From Marchantia polymorpha subsp. ruderalis (lineage: Eukaryota; Streptophyta; Marchantiopsida; Marchantiales; Marchantiaceae): DNA of 64,000 nt. A program made the position numbers and the translations under genes. A model generated the notes under the pieces. The model searched no databases. It was not told the origin of the DNA and was given only the letters and a program-made list of their open reading frames with translations. The stretch covers positions 13,518,501 through 13,582,500 of the forward strand of contig AP031353.1 in NCBI GenBank assembly GCA_037833965.1. Direction: 5' to 3'. Position 1 is the first letter of the stretch. Every line of letters starts with the position of its first letter. Positions 21,393 to 31,910 of the stretch are shown here, one piece after another.

Positions 21393-22779
21393 ATGGCGAC
21401 CTCCACGCCTGACATACCGGCGCCTGTGAGCACGAGTTATTGTGTTCCACATTTGACAGAGTTCTCGGTGGAGAGCAAGGTGCTGACGTTGAATGGTGGC
21501 AAGTTTACCGCCAAAGATACGCAGGGTTATCTCTTATTCCAAGTACAGCGCAAGTGGCCCAGTCTCCACTCCAAGCATACCGTGTGCGATTCCATGGAGA
21601 GGCCCCTTGTCCAGGTGTCTAAGAAGGTAAATCTTGTTCGTCAGATGCTTACACTGTGCGATAGATCAGAGAAGGTTTCTTGGAGAAAGTCAGTCAATTC
21701 TCGTACCCATGAAGCAGCAAGGACAAACTAATTGAGATCAGGGGGTTTCCTGCCCTCTCTGTCTGAACAGAGTACCCGTTCATCTAGGTCTCAATTAACC
21801 TCGGACCTCCAGGACTCTGCCGTCTTGATCTAGCTCTATGGATGTTCGTTCAACGTGACCTAGGAATCCTGACAGCGAGATGTCGCCATCTACACCTCGC
21901 TTCTCGTTAACAATATAATTGTCTAAACCCACCGGAACTAGGTGAAATCCGACAGCAGTATTATTCACATAGATGACTAACTTGTATGCTGTGCTGCTTC
22001 TGATGATCAGCTAGGGGAGTGGCGCCCAACATGGGAAGCGATAAGGGCAAATGGTGACCAGCAACCAGTGTTTCTCATGAAGAAGTCAAGTTTGAATCCG
22101 CTAAATAAAACTTTCGATGTTTTCCTGGGAACAAACATTTCCATGAGCAGGCCCGACTTCACAATGAAACGCGAATTTTTTTCTAACAACTACACCATTT
22201 GCTACAACGACGAGCCCATAGCCCAGGTGAGCGTGCCTCCCTTCATTCAGTCTGTTCTCAGGGCTCCTCTGTGGCCATATTTCTCTAATCAATAAGGGTG
22301 CGGCCTTTTGCTGATCTCGGTAGAGTCAATGGTATATACGCTGAGCATCCTGGAAAGAAATTCTCCTGTCTGAAGCGTCATTCAATTTAGGATGCGCAGG
22401 GAAATCTTGGAAATGTTGAATTACGTCGTTCACATGATTACTATTGGTCAAAAGCTGTTATGTACACTGATCATATATCACTGTCCCAGGAGTTCATGAA
22501 TGAAAACAATTTTCAAACCTCTGACGTAAAAAACATTTTCTAGCATAGAAAAGTCGGAACTGCAACACAATTGAAGTGATTATAGAAAAGTTTTGTGCTA
22601 TCAAAGATCTCACGTACATTTCATGTTCCCTGATGCTGCAGGCTATTCGGAAACTAAGCTTTGGAAAGACAAGTTACATGGTGATAGTTAAGCCTGGAGT
22701 AGATCGAGCTTTCATTACCTCGTTGGTTGTGATAATTATAATAAGGATTAAGGAAAAGAAAAGGAGACGGGGTCGCTGA
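21393..22779 (+). CDS. LURP-one-related protein, tandem copy A (3 exons)
   Basis: Exons 21393-21626, 22011-22226 and 22642-22779, all GT-AG and phase 0, give 195 residues, the usual size of the LURP-one-related (LOR, tubby-like fold) family. The start ATG is the one aligned with copy B; the frame is open further upstream but that part is leader repeat. Family landmarks are the N-terminal 'VLTLNGGKFTAKDTQGYLLFQV' strand pair, 'FLMKKSS', 'VFLGTN...RPDF' and 'YMVIVKPGVDRAFITSLVVI'. In Arabidopsis, LURP1 is induced by the oomycete Hyaloperonospora and needed for basal defence; the biochemical role is unknown. Oddities: the canonical 'L.D.W' motif at the exon 2 start is strongly altered, exon 3 is five residues shorter before the Gly-Lys, and the C-terminus is a basic tail (IKEKKRRRGR) encoded by one arm of an inverted repeat. 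Confidence 0.85.
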
Positions 22780-22806
22780 CCTTTTCCTTTTCCTTTCCTT
22801 AATCCT
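22743..22806. repeat. Imperfect inverted repeat over the LURP copy A stop codon
   Basis: Left arm 22743-22764 (aaggattaaggaaaagaaaagg) pairs, with short bulges, with the pyrimidine-rich right arm 22780-22806; the loop contains the stop codon. The left arm encodes the basic C-terminal tail of copy A. Copy B lacks the repeat and ends instead in an acidic/polar tail. The unit 'aaatagcaggtt' is also directly repeated just downstream. Confidence 0.6.
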
Positions 22807-23029
22807 CATTAAATAGCAGGTTTTCCTTTCCTTATCAAATAGCAGGTTCTTATCACTTACAATTGTTAATAGATGTTTGCATCGGATAACCATTGTGGCT
22901 CAAGATTCCACGGCCATCAGTGTTTACATTTTGAATTCCAATGTCTGGTATCAATTTTGAGACTGAAAATTGTATGTAAAATTTTGGATGCAGTAAAGTT
23001 TCATGGATCAAAATTATAACTTGTCCAGT

Positions 23030-23270
23030 GATCATTCGCAGTCTTAGAACTTCTGAAACTTTAGAGTAACCAGAAGATCAAGTTCATAGATGTGAAGTTA
23101 GACTTCTTGAATGAAAATTTGGACAAAGAAATCTACATGGATGTATCCGTTGTCTATACCAATGTTGAGATTTTTTGTTGATTTAGATTAGAATATTATG
23201 GGTTGAAGCAAGCTCCTATGAATTGTCTTATGCACATTCATTTTGCATCAAAATTTAGTTCATTCTCACA
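23030..23270 (+). mobile_element. Copia reverse-transcriptase fragment (copy B)
   Basis: Counterpart of 5345-5580, with the same 'IDVKLDFLNENLD' and 'YGLKQAP' landmarks and about 6% divergence. A short broken fossil. Confidence 0.6.
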
Positions 23271-25289
23271 TCAAACATCACAATACACATACTCTAATAT
23301 ATCAACACAAGTGTTTCAATATTTAGTCCACTCTCATAACGTTATTCATTTCATGGCAGCCATCAATATGAAATGAAAGAACACATTATTGAGTTGATTG
23401 TTTTCATTTTATGCTTCTATGTATATATTATTACTATTATTATTATAATCTATTAGTATATATTTTATGATTCTATTATATATATTTAGATTCTTGCACA
23501 AGCTACTCTCCATCATAGCTGCACTAATTTGAGATAAAAAATCAAACGTATTTGAAACCTAATTCAAACTCTATCTCCATGAGTTCTACATATCACATCA
23601 GTAGTTTTGCATGTACATAACATAGCTTTGATAACGTTGTTAAGGGGAAAATACTAGAGCTCAAGATCACGTCCGTTCCAATGGCTGCTATCACTAAATA
23701 ACCTTAACCTAAAACAAGAATTTTCACATTGTTTGGTCTAACTTTGGCTAAAGGCTTTCCAGAATTGATAATACAATTATATACCGTCTCATGGATGTTA
23801 CCGATCAAAATAAGTCGGAAAATCTATTAATATTATTAATAAACTTCATATCACGTAAATCAAATATTTACATCTACTTCGCAAACTTCTCTGGAATAGA
23901 TTCCAATGTGTTGTCTCATTCTCCATCAATGAAACACAAATTCAAAATGGATAATCATATGCAGACTAGGATTATTTTTCTACAAAATCCAGAAATCATC
24001 TTCAAAAGTCAAAGACCTTGTCACCCAATTCATCAATTAGTAACTATAATCATACAATTTCTGCCCAAAACAATACTAAAATTAGTCCTCTCAAAAGAGC
24101 TTTTGTGACTCTATACTACTTTCGCTTATTGAAAACAAGTTTCAAAACCTTCAAGAAAAATTTCAGCCAAAACGCCCAAGTGGTCTAGTAGTTATAGCCC
24201 TTCCAAGATGACTATCTTCCATGGTAAGTTACGAGGACATCTCCCACTCTTTGATCTTTCACGGACACAAAAAGTGAATATACTCTCACTCTTCTTTAAC
24301 AAAATGTTTTGAATACCTTCGAGGTTATCCATTGCTAAAATCCCAAGATCTAATGTCACTCTAGCTCAAAATTAGACAAGTATTTTTCAATGGAACATTT
24401 GAGCTTCTACAAAATCTCTCAAAAGAACAGTAATTTTTCAACTCACACAAGTCTTGAACCGTTTAGTCAAATGTTGCAATATTAGAATGGATCTTAGTGA
24501 GCTCAAAATATATTTTTTGAATCTAAACTCAGAATGATGTGCCTAATAGTTTTGAATCTCCTCCCATATGAGGTTAACCCGGCCAACTCCACAACTAAGT
24601 CACAACTCAAAATTTCAGCCCATATGCTTTGGAATAATCTTCTTTTTTCCAACCAACCTATACATATATTTATATAAAAAATTCATCAAAAAACTTTCTT
24701 ATGGTGACTTTTTTCTTTGTCATGTAGTTTAGTTTACCTTTGTAGAAATCAAATCTTCTAACTTTAGCTAAATACTTAAACTACTTATCTACGTTACTTT
24801 ATCTAGATTAAGAATAAGATAAAATATCCATTTACAAGTACATAGTCAAACTTGACCCAACTAAATACACTTGTTACTATAATAATATACTTGTTAATAT
24901 ATATTAATCACTATTAGTTTGCATAAGCATATAAGGTTAAAAGTAGTAGATATGCTCACAACAAAGCTCTAGTGCTTGGTTGTTTGAGTAATTTATTGAA
25001 TTTTTTGTATGAATCTTCTACTTTCATAATCTTCTTCACTCTATCACATTTTCGCTGACTAAAATTGCAACATACAAAGTTTATAATAGCTTCTATTTAG
25101 TTTATCAAATCCTAAAAAATTTTGATTAAAATGTTATAAATTTTTGCTTAATCTCATAATTTACTTCTTATACAACAAATTGTAAGTAGTTTGAACTAAT
25201 GACTTAAAGCAAAAAATTATGAAATTAATTTTTTTCATACGTTTTATTTAAAACAACACTAAATGCAAAAAATTATCAACTTTGTATAA

Positions 25290-27560
25290 TTGAGTATATT
25301 AAATCTATTAAGATTGAAATGTTTGAAAAAATTGAACTTACATTGATTCAAGTTAGATTTACACTTGATATGAGAAAAAATTTTAGCTCTCTTGAAATAT
25401 TAAATTCAAACAGTTTTGAATGAAACTCTAAGAAATGAATGCCTGAGTTAAAAGCGCGTGATAACATTAAGTTAGTAGGACATGAGTACAACAATATATA
25501 CATGCTAGAGTATATTTCTATTTGTGGTAAAGTCAAATTTACTAGATCTTGAGTTAACTTGTCTCATGTATGCATGGCATTCTAGCCTAAAACACATGAA
25601 TAATATGTACTGAATAGGTTTAGGCGATAAAAATTTGTTACATGATATAGGTCGAATTGATTAAGAGTTTTAAACATTGTGTTGTGGACATCATAGTGAA
25701 GTCTGTATGTTGAAACTCATAATTTCAAAATTTTATTTGATTATGTACATAGTGAGATGTAGAGATTCTATAAAAAAGATTCACTCTTTGGAAAATTGTA
25801 ACATGTATACTATATTGATGATTACTCAAGATACTATTTTTCAAAAAAAATGAGTTTTTCATAACTTTATAATCCAAATTGAGATTGAGACATGTACATA
25901 TTCATAATGGCGGAAAATATATTTCTGAAAAAATTTATTTCTAAATTTGCGTCTATTGCAAAGAGGAGTAATTTTTCTGTCAATCTAATCATTAATATTT
26001 TGTTTCTACGAGGTTCAATTGAACAATGTTGAAAAACATGCACAATTGTTTGAGCCAGTCTATATTGTCATATGAATTTTGAACTAAAATGATCAATTCT
26101 GTAGTATATTTGGTAAATCTTTTCACTCCTAGTGCAGTTAATTTTTTGACACCGTTTTATATGAGAACAAAATAATTGATTATCTATAATTGATTGAAAA
26201 TATTTGGTTGTATAGCTTATAATTTCATATCTAAAGAGAGTAGTTACAAGTTGAATATTATATTAAAAAAATGTTGTTTTATTGGATTTGCTGGTGATAT
26301 AAAGGGCTATAGACTATAGTAGTATGTAAAATTATTGTAAGTAGTGATGTTTTCAACCTCCACAACTTACAAATATTCACTCACAGATTTTTTTGAGAAA
26401 AAAATTAAACATTTTGTGATCAATAATGTGACATCATTAATTCCATAATGATGATGGTTTAGATGAATCAAATTCTTGAAGAGAAAAAATCAAAAAATAG
26501 ATATCGTTGATGAGATTTGAACTTCTGGACCCAAAGTTATAGATCTACTATAACCATCTATTATGATATCATCAAAATGAATCAAAATCACTCTTGTAAA
26601 GTATGGATTATGGACTAATTCATACATTTTTGAGAATTGTAATATTGAAATTAAGTATGTCAATTGCATTGAATTTACATTGGAAGAAGAAAAAACTTCC
26701 TTTTGAAAAGAAGCTCAAAACTTTGTCAATAAACTTAAATGCAATATTGCTATGAAACGTGAGATGTAATCGATGATGAAAAACAAAACCTAGTAACTAA
26801 TGGAGATTCAAAGATTGCAAGTGGATATACAAGCTCAAGTACAATCTAGTACATGACAAGAGAAAAATATTCAGAGTTTCGTTTCTTTCTCACACAACAT
26901 AATAATGTGGACTAGAATAAAATTCTCTAACCCATGACAAAATATGATACAATCTGATTGATATGAACATTTGCTCCCATAGTTAATTTCGTTATGCATC
27001 AAATAGATGTAATTATAACATATACAATAATAAATTTACATGAAACAACCAATTTACTTGATAAAGAAATTCAAGAAATATTTTGAAACCTTTTAATAAT
27101 CAAAACAGGTTGTTACTCAATTCAATGAAATTTTGATAAGTTTATGTTAAAATTTAATTTTAGAAAATATGTATGATGTGTGTATTTATAAAAAATGAGA
27201 TCTTTAATTTCATTATTCTATTCTTTACATAAATGATATAATCATTTCCGTGAATAATCAATCTTATAATGACATGCAAGAATCATTTGAACTATGTATT
27301 AAAGATGAATAATTTAAAGAAATCCAAGATGATATCATTCAATTCCTAATTCATAAAGTATAGAATTGATTTTTCAAATAAATAGTAATATCTGATTATC
27401 TACAATGTGTTACCTGTAGAGTGAAGTTCACTCATGTTTCATATGTACAAGACCTCACATAAAAAAATCAATGGAAGCTCTAGCCACATGAAGTGATTGT
27501 CCAATTTCATCACATTGGAGATGTACGAAGAGAGTATTAAGGTTCTCTAAAGTCACTCTT
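25290..27560 (+). mobile_element. Copia fossil, integrase through reverse transcriptase (copy B, uninterrupted)
   Basis: Gag-pre-integrase landmarks near 25.35 kb, integrase near 25.75-26.31 kb and the reverse-transcriptase 'CKWIYKLKYNL' stretch near 26.81 kb occur in the normal copia order and spacing. It is a decayed, old element with well over ten disruptions. It shows what copy A looked like before the cluster inserted. Confidence 0.65.
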
Positions 27561-28391
27561 GGTATATATTTGGAATACAGAAAGCACAATTCAATAACTG
27601 TTTGCTTCATCAGACACCACATGAAAATCTGTGGCCAATGCCCGTTCTACTAGAACTGCCAGCACTCCGACCAAAACCAACAGTGGAATGCTTCTGCCCT
27701 GCCCATAAATGCTTCGTCTCGTACATTACAGACAGATGTGAGCTCAAAGTATGCACCATAGAATCTACTACCTAGCTCACTCTCTAGATTCCTGCCAACC
27801 CTCAGCCGCTAGAACCATAACAACAGGTTGAGCTCTCTGCTCCTGGTTTCAGAGCGCTCGAAGAAGATATTGGCTCGAAATGCAGCAAGTGGAAGAGGAA
27901 CAAGGTGACGACTTGAATAAGAAACAAACGACAAGAAGTGTATTGAGCAAGGTCGGAGAAGTACGTTTGGATCGTGGGCCTGGGACTGCACAGAGGTCGA
28001 AATGTTCCTCTCCAGCAGTGAAGATCAGTTTCGCTTCGGCCTGCTCGTGGAGCTCCTCAGATCAAGGAGTCCTGTTGGGGCTCACCGAGCTCTTCACCTT
28101 TGCTTCTTCCAGCTGCACAGTGGGATTTGCAGTCATTTTACCTCTCGAGTGTTTAAAGTAGGCAAGTGGTGCTGCTAGTGCTCCTGGTTCTCCTTGTGCT
28201 CAGCCAAGCCAAGCCATGCACTGCCACTGCCGCTGCTCGATGGGTTGCCCTGCACGTCGGAATGTTCATGATTGCGACCTCGAAGGCTCGACTGTGGACT
28301 GTGGATATCATCAACAGTGACCTTACTCCTGTACAGTAACAGGTCAATCCGTTCGTCCATCAGCCTCTTCGTGACAAATTGGACGCGTGAA

Positions 28392-28470
28392 GGAAATGTA
28401 CTTAGGCAATGTTGTCACTCTTTGGAGTGAATGTACTCCAAAGAGTTACAACATGCCCAAGTACATTTCC
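28392..28470. repeat. 79-nt hairpin gained upstream of LURP copy B
   Basis: Left arm 28392-28428 and right arm 28435-28470 are complementary at ~34 of 37 positions around a loop of about 6 bases. Copy A has only the sequence of the left-arm half ('ttgtcaccctttggagtac', about 20803-20823), so the right arm was gained by inverted duplication in copy B. It lies ~450 bp upstream of the start codon. Its length and pairing resemble a young foldback that could yield small RNAs, but nothing in the sequence shows transcription. Confidence 0.7.
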
Positions 28471-28785
28471 TCTTTGGTTGAACTTCCCATTTACTTTTCG
28501 GAATGTCGACTGGACGGCAGGTCCTCTCGAGCGCGTTCTCTAATGGATCTGATCCAAAGCACGTAATTGCCTGTCCACTTTCCGGATCACCCAAGTTTGA
28601 CCGGGTGCTGATTGATCGAGAGCAGCATGTCGAGTTTTGTCATTTATGGCGGACTTGTTCTCCCGAACGATCGATTGACCGCCTCTGCCGGCGACGCATC
28701 TTCGAGTTAAAGCCTTCGGAGAAATTGGCCACGAGCACAGAGGATTCGACAGGTGGACGCGTCCCGGGGCAGCGGAATGAGAGAG

Positions 28786-28895
28786 CTTATATGATCTTTC
28801 ATGCTGAGCTTCAAAGGATAGAAAATCCAGACAGAGAAAATATACGACTTTTCTTGCTCAGGTTCAGTGGATAGAATTTTCATGCAAACCATTCA
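28786..28895 (+). promoter_or_regulatory. TATA-like box and two-unit leader repeat of LURP copy B
   Basis: The motif 'cttatatgat' (28786-28795) aligns with the TATA box of copy A but is less canonical. Two ~50 bp leader units follow where copy A has four. The first in-frame ATG after them is 28917. Confidence 0.5.
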
Positions 28896-28916
28896 ATCGG
28901 CGACAGAGTAGGGACG

Positions 28917-30235
28917 ATGGCGAGCTCCACGGTTGGAATACCGGCGCCTGTTAGCACGAATTTTTGTGTTCCATATATGGCGCAGTTCATCATCGAGCAG
29001 AAGGTGTTGACGCTGAGTAGTGGCAAGTTCACGATCAAAGATCCGCAGGGTAATCTCTTGTTCCAAGTGAAGAGCAAGCTGCCCAGTCTCCACACCAAGC
29101 GGATCTTGTGCGATTCCAGCGAGAAGGCCCTTGTCTTCCTTTCTAGAAAGGTACATCTTGCTCTTCCGATGCTTACACTGTGACCCTGATCAGAGAAGGT
29201 TTCTTAGAGCGAATCACTGGATTCTCGTACACATGAAGCAGCAAGGAGAAATTAATTAAGATCATGGGGTTTTCTGCACTCTCTGTCTGACTGGAGTACC
29301 CGTTCATCTAGGTCTCAATTGACCTCGGACCTCCAGGACTCTGCGATCCGGATCTAGCTCTATGGATGTTCGCTCAGTGTACCTAGGAATCCTGACAGCG
29401 AGGATTCGCTATCTACATCTTGCTTTTCGTTCACAATATAATGGTCTAAACACACCTGAACTAGCTGTAATCTGACAGCAGTATTATTCACATTGTTTAC
29501 TAACTTGTCTGCCCTGCCGCTGCTGATGATGATCAGATATTAACGATGCACGACACATGGGAAGCGACAAGTGCAGACGGTGACGAGAAAACAGTCTTTG
29601 TCATGAAGAAGTCAGGTTTGGTTCAGCTCAAGCCATCGTTCCATGTTTTCCTGGGAACAAATACTTCCATGAGCAGACCGGACTTCACTGTAAAAGGCGA
29701 TTTCTTTCAGTTCAACTACACCATTTGCTACAACGACGTGCCCATAGCCGAGGTGAGGGTGCCTCCGTTGATTCAGTGTGTTATCAGGGCTGCATCCATA
29801 TCTCTCTAATCAATAAGATCTGCGCCCTTTCGTTGATGTCAGTAGAGTCAACTGTATACAAGCTGAGCATCCTGGAAAGTATTTCCCACGAAGTCTGTTA
29901 TCTGATGGGCATATGTACACTGATCATATATCACAGTCCCAAAAGTTCATGAACGAAAACAATTCTAAAATCTCTGATGTGAAAAAAACCTTTTAACCTA
30001 GAAAGTCGAATTGCAATGCAAGTAAAGTGAAGAGGAGGTTTGTGTGATCAACGAACTAACGTGCATTTCATGTTTCCTGCTGGTGTAGGCCAGTCGCAAG
30101 ATAAACGCTTCTGCTATCCTCGTTGGAAAAGATCAATACATGGTGACAATTCAGCCTGGAGTAGATCACGCATTCATTGCCTCATTGGTGGTTATTATGG
30201 ATCAAGTTGCACAAGGTGATCAGGCAGGATCTTGA
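28917..30235 (+). CDS. LURP-one-related protein, tandem copy B (3 exons)
   Basis: Exons 28917-29150, 29537-29752 and 30089-30235 (GT-AG, phase 0) give 198 residues. This copy keeps the family pattern better than copy A: 'LTLSSGKFTIKDPQGNLLFQV', 'ILTMHDTWEA' at the exon 2 start, 'VFVMKKSG', 'HVFLGTNTSMSRPDF', 'YNDVPIAE', and 'VGKDQYMVTIQPGVDHAFIA' with an acidic C-terminus. Intron 1 is 386 bp against 384 in copy A; intron 2 is 336 against 415. Over exons 1 and 2 the two proteins share 92 of 150 residues. Both copies are open and spliceable, so both look functional. The role is inferred from the Arabidopsis LURP1/LOR family: pathogen-responsive, tubby-like fold, exact activity unknown. Confidence 0.9.
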
Positions 30236-31182
30236 TTGCAGAATTCTGCCCTTCAAACAAACTACTTGCTCTTTATATTCCTTGCACGCCGATCACTGGA
30301 CGCCCTAGCACTTTTTTCTGCAGCGCTGTGTCACAGAGATCGACAGAGGTGATAAGCCGAGATCCAAAACGAAGACTAGCACACGACATGTTCCTCCCGG
30401 TGGACTCCTTCTGTACCTGGCATGAAATGTATGTAGAGAGGTACACGATTCTGAAGTCCTCGATGGCCGAAAAATCGTTCGATAACACAGAAGGTGTTCT
30501 GCTTTGACATCTGATCGGTGAATACAGTTATCATCATTTCCATCAAAGGTTTCTCGTCAACACCAAACTGAATGAAGAAGTAATTGCGTCATTCAATATG
30601 TCAACAACCTTTCAGTTGCAAGTTTCTGTAGTGTATTTCATACATGTAACTGTACACTTATACACTCTCTACGGCAGTCTGCACAATAAGGCAGAACTTA
30701 TTGAAATCTACATCCTTGGAGCAAGTTTTAACATGCTTCCAAAAGATGATGAAAGGTTGAATAGAAATAAACAGTTTTGTTCCGTCTTATCCGTAATTCT
30801 CACTATGTACGACCACAAGTTATATATCCAGTTGCTTAATATCCAGTACAGACAATCTCTTGATTTATGCTTTTTACATAATTTACAGTATAGGTGTTTC
30901 ATTTTGCGTATATTACCTTGCTAAATGCTAATTAAAGACAATTCTCTAATTGAGTCAGATGTGCCTACATTGACAATAATCCACACTTACAACAGTAGTT
31001 ATGCTTTTGGATTATAGTGACACCTATCTAGTGAAGAAAATGTATCATTAGAGATATATTAATAAAACGATGGAATGCATTTTTAAGCTCGATAAGATCC
31101 TACTAAAATTACAAACATATGACATACAAGTCAAGGATATGAGATTGAAATTCATCAATCTTACCGCACTAACAACTACACT
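30236..31182. other. LURP copy B 3' flank; no gene seen
   Basis: Probable 3' untranslated sequence followed by AT-rich spacer. Open frames here are short and match nothing I recognise. No similarity to the DNA after copy A. Confidence 0.4.
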
Positions 31183-31910
31183 TTGCAAAAGCATGTAGGA
31201 TGTGATCGAGAACAATCTATTTCGTATGTTACAAATTACAACACATCATATTGCCTTTACAAGTTTAAAGAGGCTCAAAGAGCTTCACAAATAGAAGAGG
31301 CAACATATTCTAGTCTAAAGCTTTCTAGTGGAGAGAATTCAAGATACGCAAAGATATATTCGAGTGGAAATGGCTTTTTGGGTATTTCACGTGATGACCG
31401 AGCGATACCCTTGGAAGTCTCAAAATCGATGCATGAGAAAGGAACAGACATTGCAGGCAAATCTGATCAGAATGATGATCTCAAGGACACTTTGTCATAG
31501 TTGAAAATACCACTAAACGAAAAAATTTGAAGGTTGACAAACTTCACTAGAGCTTCCACTTTGGGGACCTTAAGCAGGCGTGAAGCAGTAGAAACCTTAC
31601 CAAGCTTTAGTTCATCTTTACTATGGGTTGGAATAAGTACCGGAGTCTTGAGTTAGATTGACCAAAAGTAGTGAGGAGATTGATCGGCTGGCTAAAAAGG
31701 CCAAATTGATGGGTGACGAATTTGAGTAACAAGCAATTGCTGACAAGTGGGAGAGGATCCAGCGAGCCTACCTCAACCGGAGTTAGTTAAAAATGTTGAG
31801 TATCAATGACAAGACAACAGCTGGTAGTAGAAGTGTTAGTCAACGCATAATGCTGGTGAAGAGTGATAAGAGAAATAATTTGGTAAAAGTGTACGACTCA
31901 CACAAAAAAA
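31183..31910 (+). pseudogene. Decayed reading frame of unknown family
   Basis: An open stretch of 105 codons (31183-31500; contains 'SSGNGFLGISRDDRAIPLEV') is followed by stop-interrupted sequence with protein-like composition: 'SSEEIDRLAKKAKLMGDEFE', 'QAIADKWERIQRAYLNRS' and 'KTTAGSRSVSQRIMLVKS', the last three in one frame with two stops between about 31670 and 31900. It looks like one gene that has lost its frame. I do not recognise the family. It could be a host gene remnant or part of a mobile element. Confidence 0.35.

Larger units (their letters stand above)
5312..22992 (+). repeat. Tandem duplication, copy A (copia fossil + LURP gene, split by an insertion cluster)
   Basis: The segments 5312-9065 and 18745-22779 align in order with 22993-26440 and 26447-30235. 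The shared start reads 'aaagtttcatgga' in both copies. Divergence by eye is about 6% near the left end, about 11% in the copia integrase region and about 14% in gene-flanking DNA. Copy A contains 9066-18744, which is absent from copy B. Copy B has the spacing between integrase and reverse-transcriptase regions expected of a copia element, so copy B represents the ancestral state and copy A was interrupted later. The last ~210 bp of copy A, past the LURP stop, have no counterpart after the copy B gene. Confidence 0.8.
22993..30235 (+). repeat. Tandem duplication, copy B (copia fossil + LURP gene, uninterrupted)
   Basis: Second copy of the unit described at 5312-22992, without the 9.7 kb insertion cluster. 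It runs from a copia reverse-transcriptase fragment through AT-rich DNA, the longer copia fossil and gene-flanking DNA to the LURP gene. Similarity to copy A stops at about the end of the coding region. Differences from copy A include absence of the inverted duplication at 5.6-6.2 kb, an extra ~170 bp near 28157-28320, lack of ~250 bp found at about 20540-20790, and a gained hairpin at 28392-28470. Confidence 0.8.
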
